A stretch of DNA of 64,000 nucleotides, taken from contig CANNEE010000013.1 of assembly GCA_947503555.1 (NCBI GenBank), positions 79,535 through 143,534 on the forward strand. The letters are read 5' to 3'. Within the stretch, counting starts at the first letter, position 1, and every line of letters starts with the position of its first letter. A model generated the notes under the pieces. That model made no database searches. It was not told the DNA's origin and saw only the letters and a list, made by a program, of their open reading frames with translations. Positions 37,062-45,531 of the stretch are shown here, piece by piece. Origin of the DNA: an uncultured Shewanella sp. GTDB lineage: Bacteria; Pseudomonadota; Gammaproteobacteria; Enterobacterales; Shewanellaceae. Both the position numbers and the translations under genes were made by a program.

Positions 37062-39038
37062 ATGTCTATTAAATCTAGCATCAATCCACCGGTATTTTTC
37101 TCATCGGTTTTCCTTATCGCCTTTATGGTGTTCTTGGCCGCACTTTGGCCGCAAGATACGCAAACAGCCTTTAAAGCCGCCCAAACTTGGTTTGAACAGA
37201 AAGCAGGTTGGCTCTATATCCTTGGTGTTGCCATCTTCCTTATCTTTATTATCTTCGTCATGGTCAGCCGTTTTGGCGACATAAAATTAGGCCCAGATCA
37301 CTCTGAACCTGACTACAGCTATAAGAGCTGGATAGCTATGCTGTTTTCGGCAGGTATGGGTATTGGCCTGATGTTTTTTGGGGTAGCCGAGCCCGTTATG
37401 CACTATCTGGCACCACCAGATGCTAGCCCAGAAACCATCGAAGCCGCCAAAGAAGCGATGAAGATTACCTTCTTCCATTGGGGGATCCATGCTTGGGCGA
37501 TTTATGCTGTGGTGGCATTGAGCTTAGCTTACTTCTCATATCGCCATAAGCTGCCTCTACTGCCTCGCAGTGCTCTATATCCTTTGATTGGCGATCGTAT
37601 CTATGGCCCTATAGGTCATTGTGTCGATACCTTTGCAGTAATAGGTACCATGTTTGGTGTCGCGACCTCACTTGGTTTTGGTGTATTACAGGTCAATTCA
37701 GGTCTAAATTATCTGCTTGATGTGCCTATTAATGAGACGGTACAAGTTGCGCTTATTATCGGTATCACGCTACTTGCGACTCTGTCAGTGTTCTCTGGAC
37801 TTAACAAAGGGGTTAAGCGTCTTAGTGAGCTCAACCTTGGGCTTGCGGTTATTTTGATGATTATCGTATTACTCTTTGGTCCAACAGTTGCGCTGCTGCA
37901 GGCTTTTGTCCAAAACACGGGTGCCTATTTAAGCGATATCGTCGGCAAAACCTTTAATCTGTATGCCTATGAGCAGAAGAATGATTGGATTGGTGGCTGG
38001 ACCCTGCTTTATTGGGGCTGGTGGGTGTCTTGGTCTCCGTTTGTGGGTACCTTTATTGCCCGTGTCTCTCGCGGCCGCACCATTCGTGAGTTTTTAGTGG
38101 GCGTGCTATTTATTCCATCAGGTTTTACCTTCTTGTGGATGACCGTCTTTGGTAACACAGCAATTGACGCCATTATGAATCATGGGGCGACATATTTGTC
38201 TGAAGCCGTATCCAGCGATGTGTCTGTGGCGCTGTTTAAGTTCTTTGAACATATGCCTATGTCAGGCTTGCTATCGACCATAGCTGTTTGTCTGGTGGTG
38301 ACTTTCTTTGTGACCTCTTCGGATTCAGGGTCGCTAGTGATTGATAACCTCACCTCTGGCGGTGATATGGAAGCGCCAGTTTGGCAACGTATTTTCTGGG
38401 CCTTATTGCAAGGTGCTGTCGCGTCAGTACTGTTGATTGCTGGTGGTCTGCAGGCGCTGCAAACCGTGGCGATTGCGAGTGCGCTGCCTTTCTTAGTGGT
38501 GATGCTACTGATCTGTTTTGGGCTCTTTAGGGCGCTGCAGGATGACTGGCTTAAGCTAAACAGTGTGCAGCAACATAGCTCGACAGTGCAATATGCTCAA
38601 ACTAATGTGAGCTGGGAGCGTCACTTAGATGTACTGGTTTCTCACCCCAGTAAAAACGAAGCTCAGCAGTTCTTGGATAATGTGGCTAGACCTGCATTAG
38701 CCCGTGTGTGTCAGACGCTGCTTGCTAAGGGAATTCCTGCCGAGATAGTGTCGCTAGATGGTCGTGCTCGTTTGGTGATCACCAACGAGGAGCAAAATGA
38801 CTTTGTGTATGGTTTAAGGATCCGCGCCTTTACTATTCCTAATCCTACCGATGTTCAACAGGAGCAGGGCGATCTCGAGTACTATCGTGTCGAGGTATTC
38901 CTAGAGCATGGTGGTCAGCACTATGATGTGATGGGATATACCCAAGAGCAGATCCTTGCCGATGTAGTGACTCAGTATGAGAAGCATCTGCACTATCTGC
39001 ATCTTTCTGCTTCTGAGTTCTTAGGGACAAATAACTAG
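37062..39038 (+). CDS. BCCT family transporter, BetT-like
   Basis: A 658-residue inner-membrane symporter for betaine, choline or carnitine type compounds. Twelve helices are visible; the family core GWTLLYWGWWVSWSPFVGTF lies near residue 310. About 150 hydrophilic residues follow the last helix, the long regulatory tail seen in BetT-like osmosensing members. A TTG frame opens at 37026, but ATG 37062 with GGAG eight bases ahead is the better start. Preceded by a structured leader with a terminator, so expression may be attenuated. Confidence 0.9.
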   Translation: MSIKSSINPPVFFSSVFLIAFMVFLAALWPQDTQTAFKAAQTWFEQKAGWLYILGVAIFLIFIIFVMVSRFGDIKLGPDHSEPDYSYKSWIAMLFSAGMGIGLMFFGVAEPVMHYLAPPDASPETIEAAKEAMKITFFHWGIHAWAIYAVVALSLAYFSYRHKLPLLPRSALYPLIGDRIYGPIGHCVDTFAVIGTMFGVATSLGFGVLQVNSGLNYLLDVPINETVQVALIIGITLLATLSVFSGLNKGVKRLSELNLGLAVILMIIVLLFGPTVALLQAFVQNTGAYLSDIVGKTFNLYAYEQKNDWIGGWTLLYWGWWVSWSPFVGTFIARVSRGRTIREFLVGVLFIPSGFTFLWMTVFGNTAIDAIMNHGATYLSEAVSSDVSVALFKFFEHMPMSGLLSTIAVCLVVTFFVTSSDSGSLVIDNLTSGGDMEAPVWQRIFWALLQGAVASVLLIAGGLQALQTVAIASALPFLVVMLLICFGLFRALQDDWLKLNSVQQHSSTVQYAQTNVSWERHLDVLVSHPSKNEAQQFLDNVARPALARVCQTLLAKGIPAEIVSLDGRARLVITNEEQNDFVYGLRIRAFTIPNPTDVQQEQGDLEYYRVEVFLEHGGQHYDVMGYTQEQILADVVTQYEKHLHYLHLSASEFLGTNN

Positions 39039-39055
39039 TTAACCTAGATATAGAT

Positions 39056-39091
39056 AAAAAGAGATGCAGTTAGCATCTCTTTTGTTTTTTA
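39056..39091 (+). terminator. Terminator of the BCCT gene
   Basis: AAAGAGATGC pairs with GCATCTCTTT over AGTTA, followed by TGTTTTTT. Confidence 0.88.
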
Positions 39092-39184
39092 GGTCTATGT
39101 AAAGGGATTTCATTGCCCTAGCGATGCTTGGGGATTAAGCTTGCATCATAGTGTCGATATTTGTTGGATTGAATGAGCTAAATT

Positions 39185-39547
39185 ATGTCGAATCAAGGTC
39201 AGAGTAAGCTAGATAAAGTATTAGAAGCGGCCCGTGAATATAAGGCCAAGCGGGAGATGGGCTACAGGGAGCAGGCATTAAAGCTTTACCCTTGGGTATG
39301 TGGCCGTTGTACCCGTGAGTTTACCCATAAAAACTTGAGTGAGTTGACGGTTCACCATAGAGATCATAATCATGACAATAATCCGTCTGATGGCTCAAAT
39401 TGGGAACTACTCTGTCTTTATTGCCATGATAATGAGCATTCTAAATATGAAGAGCTGATCCAATACGGTAGTACACAAGAGACCAAAGTCGAAGCGGCGA
39501 CATTTAATCCTTTTGCCGATCTGAAGGCGATGATGAATAAGAAGTAG
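39185..39547 (+). CDS. yajD: HNH nuclease family protein YajD
   Basis: A 120-residue small HNH-fold protein that closely matches E. coli YajD in its core (YPWVCGRCTREF, then LTVHHRDHNHDNNP, then DGSNWELLCLYCHDNEHSKY) and its tail (NPFADLKAMMNKK). Zinc ligands Cys39, Cys42, Cys77, Cys80 and the His57-His58 pair of the HNH motif are present. Nuclease activity is expected from the fold; the biological role is unclear. The N-terminus is longer and more basic than E. coli's. Confidence 0.93.
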   Translation: MSNQGQSKLDKVLEAAREYKAKREMGYREQALKLYPWVCGRCTREFTHKNLSELTVHHRDHNHDNNPSDGSNWELLCLYCHDNEHSKYEELIQYGSTQETKVEAATFNPFADLKAMMNKK

Positions 39548-39562
39548 GAACACCTTCTTTAA

Positions 39563-39596
39563 AACACAAAAGCGAGTTTAGGCTCGCTTTTGTGTT
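39563..39596. terminator. Bidirectional terminator between yajD and the DUF1289 gene
   Basis: AACACAAAAGCGAG pairs perfectly with CTCGCTTTTGTGTT over six bases. It lies between convergent genes. Confidence 0.88.
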
Positions 39597-39632
39597 ATCA
39601 GGATAATGAGTGCTGCTTATTTCCAGTTGAGG

Positions 39633-39878
39633 TTAATCACTGTTGTTCGAATCGATACGCGCCTGCGCTTGAAGATATTTGCTTCGACTGAGTATTTGAG
39701 TGTTTCTTTCATCAAGATATTGCTGTTTGCGCTTGCTAAGCTTCGCCAGAATATCATTTTTAGCCTGATCGCTCGCTTGACCCCAACCGACAATTTCATC
39801 GATATGTCGGTAGCACCCCATACAGAAATCATCATCGTTAAGGCCGCAGCGGGCTACGCAAGGTGATTGAATCGTCAC
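39633..39878 (-). CDS. DUF1289 domain-containing protein
   Basis: An 81-residue protein. SPCVARCGL, then DDFCMGCYRHIDEI, gives Cys7, Cys11, Cys19 and Cys22, the four-cysteine signature of DUF1289 (possibly a metal or Fe-S site), followed by W and a helical tail. Two overlapping frames on either strand code nothing recognisable. Function unknown. Confidence 0.88.
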   Translation of the reverse strand: MTIQSPCVARCGLNDDDFCMGCYRHIDEIVGWGQASDQAKNDILAKLSKRKQQYLDERNTQILSRSKYLQAQARIDSNNSD

Positions 39879-40020
39879 TTAATTACCATGGATTTATTAT
39901 TGTTTGTTGGCAAGCTAGCAAAATTTAGCAAACAGTGAAATAAGTTATTATGGTTTAGTTCATGTTTGGTTGAAAATTGCACATGTGAATCTGTTCTAGC
40001 GATAAAGATTAACCGTCCTC

Positions 40021-40920
40021 TTACCCCAAGCTATTGCTTCTTGGCTCCACCATGAATTTCAACAGGTAATCATAGAGGGTGCTGATTTTCTTCGAGTGTT
40101 TTAAATCTTTATGGTAGACAAACCAGAGTGACTCATCTTGTGTTAACTCTATGATATCTAAACGCCTTAGCTCTGGGTAATGGCTGGCAGTAAAGGCATC
40201 GATAGGTCCTATGCCTATGCCTTCTACAACAGCACTAGTGATATCTAGAAAGCGATTACTCTGATAAACCAAGGCAGAGTTATCGATACGTTCGGCAACC
40301 GGCTTGATGAAGGAGATATTACGTTTAGGCCCGCTAGGTAATACCCAATGATACTGGTTAAAGTCACATCCTTTCGTTGGAGTACCATATTTATCGAGAT
40401 AGCCTTGGGTCGCATAGTAGCCCATGCGAGTTTGGGTTATCTTTTTCACCACTAAATCTGGGCCGTCTGGTTTATGACCGGGGCGAATAGCCACATGGAC
40501 CATCCCTTTTTCTAACGGAATGATCCTATCGGTTGCTGTTACTTCAATACGCAGGTCGGGATATTCATCTCTTAAGGCTGCAAGCGTTGGATTCAGTTGC
40601 CCTGAGTAGGTTGGGACTGTGGTTATCCTGAGTTGGCCTGATAGCTTAGTGGCCACATCTTGAAGCTGATTTTCTAAGCGTGAGAAATGGTGCTGAATTT
40701 GTGGTAACTCACTCATCATCATTCTGCCCGCATCGGTTAGCTGATAGCCCCTTTGGTGACGAATAAAGAGTTTAATGCCAAGGCCTTGTTCTAAGCGATT
40801 GATATGCCTAAGCACAGTGGCGTGATTGACATTCAGTAGCTTAGCGGCTTGACTTAGACTGCCTTCATTTGCCACCACATAAGCAGTGCGATAATCATCC
40901 CAGCTGGTAGGTGCGCCCAT
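40021..40920 (-). CDS. LysR family transcriptional regulator
   Basis: A 299-residue regulator. The winged helix-turn-helix (about 8-66) includes SLSQAAKLLNVNHATVLRHINRLEQGLGIKLFIRHQRG; the periplasmic-binding-like effector domain follows. It is divergent from the cytochrome b561-YceI pair with only 147 bases between start codons, so it probably controls them, and a 9-4-9 palindrome lies in that gap. The inducer is unknown. Confidence 0.93.
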   Translation of the reverse strand: MGAPTSWDDYRTAYVVANEGSLSQAAKLLNVNHATVLRHINRLEQGLGIKLFIRHQRGYQLTDAGRMMMSELPQIQHHFSRLENQLQDVATKLSGQLRITTVPTYSGQLNPTLAALRDEYPDLRIEVTATDRIIPLEKGMVHVAIRPGHKPDGPDLVVKKITQTRMGYYATQGYLDKYGTPTKGCDFNQYHWVLPSGPKRNISFIKPVAERIDNSALVYQSNRFLDITSAVVEGIGIGPIDAFTASHYPELRRLDIIELTQDESLWFVYHKDLKHSKKISTLYDYLLKFMVEPRSNSLG

Positions 40921-40965
40921 AATTAAACCTTAATGAGAGTTATTTACATATTTTGCTACTTATTG

Positions 40966-40987
40966 AGTTGTGCATATTTGCACAACT
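40966..40987. promoter_or_regulatory. Perfect 9-4-9 palindrome between lysR and the b561 gene
   Basis: AGTTGTGCA-TATT-TGCACAACT. Its position in a divergent LysR intergenic region makes it the best operator candidate; it is 46 bases from the regulator's start. Confidence 0.65.
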
Positions 40988-41067
40988 GTTTGTCATTATT
41001 TCCTGTTTTGTACCAGAAAGAAAGTCAGTATCTTATTAAAAGAGCAGTAAAGAGGACAAATTGGAAT

Positions 41068-41622
41068 ATGCAGTTTAAAAATTCATCGTCACGTTATGGC
41101 CTAGTCGCCATTCTGTTTCACTGGTTGATGGCAGTGGTGGTGTTAGGTTTGTTCGGTTTAGGTTTATATATGGTTGAGCTGACCTACTATGACGCTTGGT
41201 ACAGAGGTTCACTCGAGTTACACAAGAGCATTGGTGTGGTGTTAGCTTTGCTTTGGCTTGCCAGAGTACTTTGGAAGCGGGTCAATCCACAGCCTCAGGA
41301 TATTGATCCTAATGCAAAAATGGTCAACTTAGGTGCTAAGTTTGCCCATAGCTTGTTATACCTGTTAATGCTGGCGTTGATGGTATCTGGCTATCTCATT
41401 TCGACTGCCGACGGCAGAGGGATTGATGTATTTGGTTTATTCACCTTGCCGAGCATGGGACTCTTTTTTGAGAACCAAGAGGATATAGCAGGGCAAATTC
41501 ATCTTGTGCTGGCTTGGGCGATAGTTGGGTTGGCTTCAATCCATGGCTTAGCCGCTTTTCAGCATCACTTTATAAATAAAGACAACACCTTATTAAGAAT
41601 GCTACCGAGTCGTAAATCTTAA
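41068..41622 (+). CDS. Cytochrome b561
   Basis: A 184-residue four-helix di-haem membrane cytochrome of the bacterial b561 type, likely passing electrons between quinol and a periplasmic acceptor. Candidate haem ligands are His18 (LFHWLM), His52 (LHKSIG), His145 (QIHLVLAW) and His159 (SIHGLAAF), matching the family spacing. The frame opens at 40933, but ATG 41068 with TTGGAA before it is the family start. It precedes yceI; b561-YceI pairs are common. Confidence 0.92.
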   Translation: MQFKNSSSRYGLVAILFHWLMAVVVLGLFGLGLYMVELTYYDAWYRGSLELHKSIGVVLALLWLARVLWKRVNPQPQDIDPNAKMVNLGAKFAHSLLYLLMLALMVSGYLISTADGRGIDVFGLFTLPSMGLFFENQEDIAGQIHLVLAWAIVGLASIHGLAAFQHHFINKDNTLLRMLPSRKS

Positions 41623-41720
41623 TTAGGCATTAGTAAATACCAGGTTTTATACAAGTAGCTTGTAATGATTCTTATTCGCTTGCTTGGTATGACGATTAAA
41701 TAGAAAGACTGGAGTTAATC

Positions 41721-42299
41721 ATGAAGAAATTAGTTTTAGCCGCGAGCTTATTTGCAGCAACCACGGGCCTTTCCTTAAGTGCGAATGCTGCCGATTATGT
41801 TATTGACGTTAAAGGTGCCCATGCCTTTATTAATTTTAAAATTAAGCATTTAGGCTACAGCTGGTTACATGGCCGCTTCAACACCTTTGAAGGTAAATTT
41901 AACTATGATGCCGATAAGCCTGAGATGTCTGCCATTGAAGTTAATATCGATACAACTAGTCTAGACTCTAACCATGCAGAGCGTGATAAGCACCTCAAAG
42001 GTAAAGACTTTTTGGATGTGAGCAAGTATCCAAGATCAAGCTTTAAGAGTACTAGTATTAAGTTTGATGACGCGACCCATGGCACAGTGACAGGTGATTT
42101 TACTCTTCACGGTGTAACTAAAAGCATTAGCTTTCCGATTGAGAAAATTGGTGAAGGTCAAGATCCTTGGGGTGGCTACCGTGCAGGCTTTGAAGGCAGC
42201 ACAGAGTTAAAGCTAGCCGATTATGGTATTGACTATAACCTAGGTCCGGCTTCGACCCATGTGCAAATCACTCTATCTATTGAAGGTATTCGTCAATAA
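41721..42299 (+). CDS. YceI family periplasmic protein
   Basis: A 192-residue protein with a signal peptide ending SANA (cleavage near residue 23), followed by the YceI lipocalin-like barrel: DVKGAHAFINFKIKHLGYSW, FNYDADKPE, DLHGVTK-type FTLHGVTKSI. The family binds polyisoprenoids such as long-chain quinones. GGAG precedes the ATG. It follows cytochrome b561 by 98 bases and may share its transcription. Confidence 0.94.
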   Translation: MKKLVLAASLFAATTGLSLSANAADYVIDVKGAHAFINFKIKHLGYSWLHGRFNTFEGKFNYDADKPEMSAIEVNIDTTSLDSNHAERDKHLKGKDFLDVSKYPRSSFKSTSIKFDDATHGTVTGDFTLHGVTKSISFPIEKIGEGQDPWGGYRAGFEGSTELKLADYGIDYNLGPASTHVQITLSIEGIRQ

Positions 42300-42331
42300 A
42301 AGGTAGTGAGTTACAAAATCTCAGCTCCCCC

Positions 42332-42406
42332 AAAGTAAGTCTCAAGTGGCGCGGTAACCTAAACTGTAGGTTAGGTTATCTGTTGAGGCTTACTTTTTCT
42401 TTTTTA
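42332..42406 (+). terminator. Nested hairpin terminator after yceI
   Basis: The outer stem AAAGTAAG-T-CTCAA pairs with TTGAG-G-CTTACTTT; an inner TAACCTA/TAGGTTA stem lies inside. The outer stem is followed by a T-rich tract. Confidence 0.75.
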
Positions 42407-42549
42407 TAATCGGCTGATTAATCAAGTTTTGTCATTCATTTTTAATGGCGAATAAAATTAAATACAAAATTTTTTCATTTCTTTGTCAACCTTTCTCTAA
42501 GGGCTTCGTTATTGGTTATGTGGAATCAATAATAGCTTAGGAGAGTGAC

Positions 42550-44340
42550 ATGCCCACATCATCTAGAGTTTCAGGTTTACTTTTAGCTTCACTAGTCAGT
42601 GCATCCCTAGGGTTAACCGCTTGCGGTGGTTCAAGCACAGAGACCATAGTCGAAGAAACCCCTAATATGGTGGTAGATAATGGACAGCTTCAACTCATTA
42701 TTCGAGATGCTGCAGATGATTATTTAACCTATGCCGTGGACATAGTAAAAATTAGCTTAACCCGCGACGACGGCACTCAAATTGAAGTACTTCCCAATCA
42801 GCCAAGAGTGGATTTTGTTGAATATCAAACGTTAAGCGAGTTCTTTTCTATTCAAACTGTGCCTCAAGGTAAGTACACCGCAATTGAATTTACCCTAGAT
42901 TATAGTGACGCCGAAATCGTGATTAATGACGATCTTGGTAATCCTGTTTTGGCTTCGGCAGTTGATAGTAGCGCGGCTCCCCTCACTATTTATAACTTAA
43001 GTGTTGAGCTAGATGAGAGAGAGGCGCTCGTGGTGGCTCCTGGGGTGCCAGCAACCTTGACGTTAGATTTTGATTTAGCTGCCAGTAATACCATATTGAC
43101 GACATCGCCTGCGGTTGTAGAAGTCACTCCCGTGTTGATTGCCGATGCTCAAGTGGATCAAAATCGCGAACATAGAGTGCGCGGTTTGTTAAGTGAAGTT
43201 CTAGATAATTCCATTACTGTCGATATCAAACCCTTTAGATTTAAGGAAGGGGAGTTTGGACAGATGGATATGTTCTTCACCGATACCACACAATATGAGG
43301 TCAACGGGGTGGAATATACGGCTCTTGCTGGCATAGATGCGCTTAAGGCCATGGAACAAGATGCTCCTATTGTCGCCTATGGTCAATATGTTAGCGATGA
43401 AGAGCAATGGCAAATTCTTAATTTGCTTGCTGGAAGCTCTGTGCCTTGGAGCGGTCAAGACTTGCTTCGTGGTGTCGCAACTGCCCATGACAATAACCTG
43501 TTAAGTGTTAAAGGTGTGGTTATTGAGCCGGAAGATAAACGAGCACGTTTTTTTAGCGAAAGTGATGTGGTGACGGGTGAGTTAACTAAGGTCACGAGCT
43601 GGCATGGAAAAGGTGTCGATATTCCGGTAGAGCAACTAGCTGTTGGTTCCAAAATTCAAGTATTGGGTCAGTGGCAAGAAGCTGAAGAAGCAAGGGTATT
43701 TAATGCCGAAGATGGCGTGATTCGAATTAAGCAAAGCCAATTGGTTGCTCAGGTTACTCAAGTTGAGCCATTACAGGTGAGTTTGTTTAAGGCTAACAGC
43801 TTTCCTATTGATTGGTTTTCATGGGCCGATAACTCATCTTCACCAGAAAGTTTTAGAATTGATTCCCAATCTCTTGCTCCTAGCTTAGCTGTGGATGACT
43901 GGCTGCAACTGAGAGGCGACTTTGTCAAAAACGGAGAAGTTGATTTTACTACTAACTCAATTATCAAGTTAGATCTTGCTTCACAAGTGGCGACACTAAG
44001 GGCTCGCAGTGTCGATGGTGAGAGTGTCGTAAGCTTAATTGACAGTGAGCTGGTACTGACAGAAGCGAGTCAAAATGTGTTAAAACTTTCTGGAACCCCT
44101 CGCGCTGTAACGGCTGAGCTAGTACCTGAAAAGCTGGACTTTACCGATAATGGCGTATTTGTGGTCAAGCACAGTGCAGAGAAGAGTATTCAAACATATT
44201 CTACTAAAGTGGACCTACTGGCAGCGATAACTGGCAAGCTTGAACAAGGAGATCTAGTACAACAATTAAACGCAACAGGGAATTATCTGACGGCTACGGG
44301 CTCCTTAGTTGCTGAGCGTTGTGTTTTAGTCTTTAAGTAA
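42550..44340 (+). CDS. DUF4382 lipoprotein
   Basis: A 596-residue lipoprotein with signal and lipobox LTACGG (cysteine at 25). Residues about 45-200 match the DUF4382 beta-sandwich (GQLQLIIRDAADDYLTYAVDIVKISL, VPQGKYTAIEF). The remainder is repeated beta-strand domains that may be DUF5666-like OB folds (VRGLLSEVLDNSITVDI, LRGVATAHDNNLLSVKGVVIE). Acidic, envelope-located, function unknown. A good GGAGAG site precedes the ATG. It is 87 bases ahead of the sigma-factor gene, with a hairpin between. Confidence 0.85.
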   Translation: MPTSSRVSGLLLASLVSASLGLTACGGSSTETIVEETPNMVVDNGQLQLIIRDAADDYLTYAVDIVKISLTRDDGTQIEVLPNQPRVDFVEYQTLSEFFSIQTVPQGKYTAIEFTLDYSDAEIVINDDLGNPVLASAVDSSAAPLTIYNLSVELDEREALVVAPGVPATLTLDFDLAASNTILTTSPAVVEVTPVLIADAQVDQNREHRVRGLLSEVLDNSITVDIKPFRFKEGEFGQMDMFFTDTTQYEVNGVEYTALAGIDALKAMEQDAPIVAYGQYVSDEEQWQILNLLAGSSVPWSGQDLLRGVATAHDNNLLSVKGVVIEPEDKRARFFSESDVVTGELTKVTSWHGKGVDIPVEQLAVGSKIQVLGQWQEAEEARVFNAEDGVIRIKQSQLVAQVTQVEPLQVSLFKANSFPIDWFSWADNSSSPESFRIDSQSLAPSLAVDDWLQLRGDFVKNGEVDFTTNSIIKLDLASQVATLRARSVDGESVVSLIDSELVLTEASQNVLKLSGTPRAVTAELVPEKLDFTDNGVFVVKHSAEKSIQTYSTKVDLLAAITGKLEQGDLVQQLNATGNYLTATGSLVAERCVLVFK

Positions 44341-44363
44341 CATACTATTGCTGTTAAACCGTG

Positions 44364-44411
44364 ATGCCCAAACCCGATATAACACTCTTATGTTTGTGTT
44401 GGTTTGGGCAT
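44364..44411. promoter_or_regulatory. Long hairpin upstream of the ECF sigma-factor gene
   Basis: ATGCCCAAACC and GGTTTGGGCAT form an 11-bp perfect stem, and AACAC/GTGTT extends it toward the loop. No T run follows, and the arm ends 17 bases before the sigma-factor start. It may end the lipoprotein transcript or regulate the sigma gene. Confidence 0.55.
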
Positions 44412-44427
44412 ATAACAACGAAAAACT

Positions 44428-44973
44428 ATGACGACAGAGCGACTTTTAGCTGAGTTTCTCGCTTCAATAGAAGTGCGTGCATTTACTATGGCTCGCACTT
44501 CAACACGAAACCAAGACGATGCCATGGATATAGTGCAAGACTCCATGATCAAGTTGGTGACTAAGTATAGCGACAAACCACCGGAACAATGGACATCCTT
44601 GTTTTACCGGATTTTGCAAAATAAGATTACCGATTGGCATCGTAAACAGAAATTTCTCGGTTTCTTTTTTAAAACCAAGTCAACACCATTGATGAGTGAG
44701 CAAGAGCTTGACCATGATATTGAAGATCTTGCCATAGAGACTCGTGATAGTGAGGGATTATTACAACTGGAGCAGGCTAGCGATGAGATGTGTCGATTGG
44801 TGGCCAGTTTGCCCCTTAGGCAACAGCAATGCTTTATGCTGCGGTGTTGGGAAGGAATTGGTGTAAAAGAAACCGCAGACATTATGCAGTGTAGTGAAGG
44901 TAGTGTTAAAACCCATTACTCAAGAGCCCTAGCTCGTTTGCAAGAAGGGTTAAAGGGGTATCATTATGACTAA
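44428..44973 (+). CDS. ECF-type RNA polymerase sigma factor
   Basis: A 181-residue sigma-70 family ECF factor. Region 2 (about 10-75) contains QDDAMDIVQDSMIKLVTKY and SLFYRILQNKITDWHRKQK. Region 4 (about 125-175) contains LPLRQQQCFMLRCWEGIGVKETADIMQCSEGSVKTHYSRAL. It overlaps the next gene by eight bases (ATGACTAA), so the two are translationally coupled, which is typical of a sigma and its membrane regulator. No ribosome site is obvious. Confidence 0.93.
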   Translation: MTTERLLAEFLASIEVRAFTMARTSTRNQDDAMDIVQDSMIKLVTKYSDKPPEQWTSLFYRILQNKITDWHRKQKFLGFFFKTKSTPLMSEQELDHDIEDLAIETRDSEGLLQLEQASDEMCRLVASLPLRQQQCFMLRCWEGIGVKETADIMQCSEGSVKTHYSRALARLQEGLKGYHYD

Positions 44974-45298
44974 ACCCACAGAGAAGCAACTTGCTAAATT
45001 AGCAAAGAAACAAGATGAAAAAGTCACTTTAGAGCAAAGGCGAATGCTACAGCAAGTTCGAATGAATGCGCTGGAGCGAAAACATACGCCACAAAGATCA
45101 TTCATGATGCCAATGGCATTGTCTATGTCTGTTTTAGTTGGAGTTTTATTTTGGCTCACCACTGGGTTTCCCACCCATGAAACTGAACCAATGCTAGTGG
45201 TTGACGAATTTGAGCTTCTCCTTAGTGAAGATCCTGAAATGATTGAAGAGATGGAGTTTGCGATCTGGCTGGCGATGCAAGAAGGTGAGCAGTCATGA
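44966..45298 (+). CDS. Single-pass membrane protein, putative anti-sigma factor
   Basis: A 110-residue protein. The basic cytoplasmic N-terminus (1-45, Lys/Gln rich) is followed by one helix (about 46-67, with MPMALSMSVLVGVLFWL) and an acidic periplasmic tail (FELLLSEDPEMIEEMEF). Membership by eye is DUF3619-like. The topology and the overlap with the sigma gene suggest it restrains the sigma factor; I see no ZAS zinc motif, so this is inference. It overlaps the next gene by four bases (ATGA). Confidence 0.7.
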   Translation: MTKPTEKQLAKLAKKQDEKVTLEQRRMLQQVRMNALERKHTPQRSFMMPMALSMSVLVGVLFWLTTGFPTHETEPMLVVDEFELLLSEDPEMIEEMEFAIWLAMQEGEQS

Positions 45299-45531
45299 AG
45301 CTCCTTTGCTTAGGGTTATGTCTGCTGAGTGTTGCAGTTCAAGCTGCCTCGAAAGAAGAGCCTGAACAAGAGTTGGTTGACAACAATAACGCTGAGATGA
45401 GCGTTGAGTTTTTATTGTTTGTTGAAAGTATGGTGCGTGTCGATGGTGAGTGGGTTACGGCGATGGATACTAACGAGCTTGAAGAGCAGCTTGATAAAGT
45501 AACTACACTTGAGGAGTCAAATGATGAGTAA
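45295..45531 (+). CDS. Small acidic exported protein, hypothetical
   Basis: A 78-residue protein with a signal peptide (1-18, ends VQAA). The mature part is strongly acidic, with many Glu and Asp (KEEPEQELVDNNNAEM, ELEEQLDKVTTLEE). No family recognised. The start overlaps the previous stop and the end overlaps the next start by eight bases, so it is clearly part of the sigma-factor operon. Confidence 0.75.
   Translation: MKLLCLGLCLLSVAVQAASKEEPEQELVDNNNAEMSVEFLLFVESMVRVDGEWVTAMDTNELEEQLDKVTTLEESNDE

Noticed and set aside
39606-39866. Plus-strand frame opposite the DUF1289 gene
   Set aside because: The minus strand carries a clear four-cysteine family signature; the plus-strand frame is its shadow.
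41665-41685. Fur-box-like AT-rich sequence before yceI
   Set aside because: Only part of the consensus matches, and neither YceI nor cytochrome b561 suggests iron control, so I did not list it.
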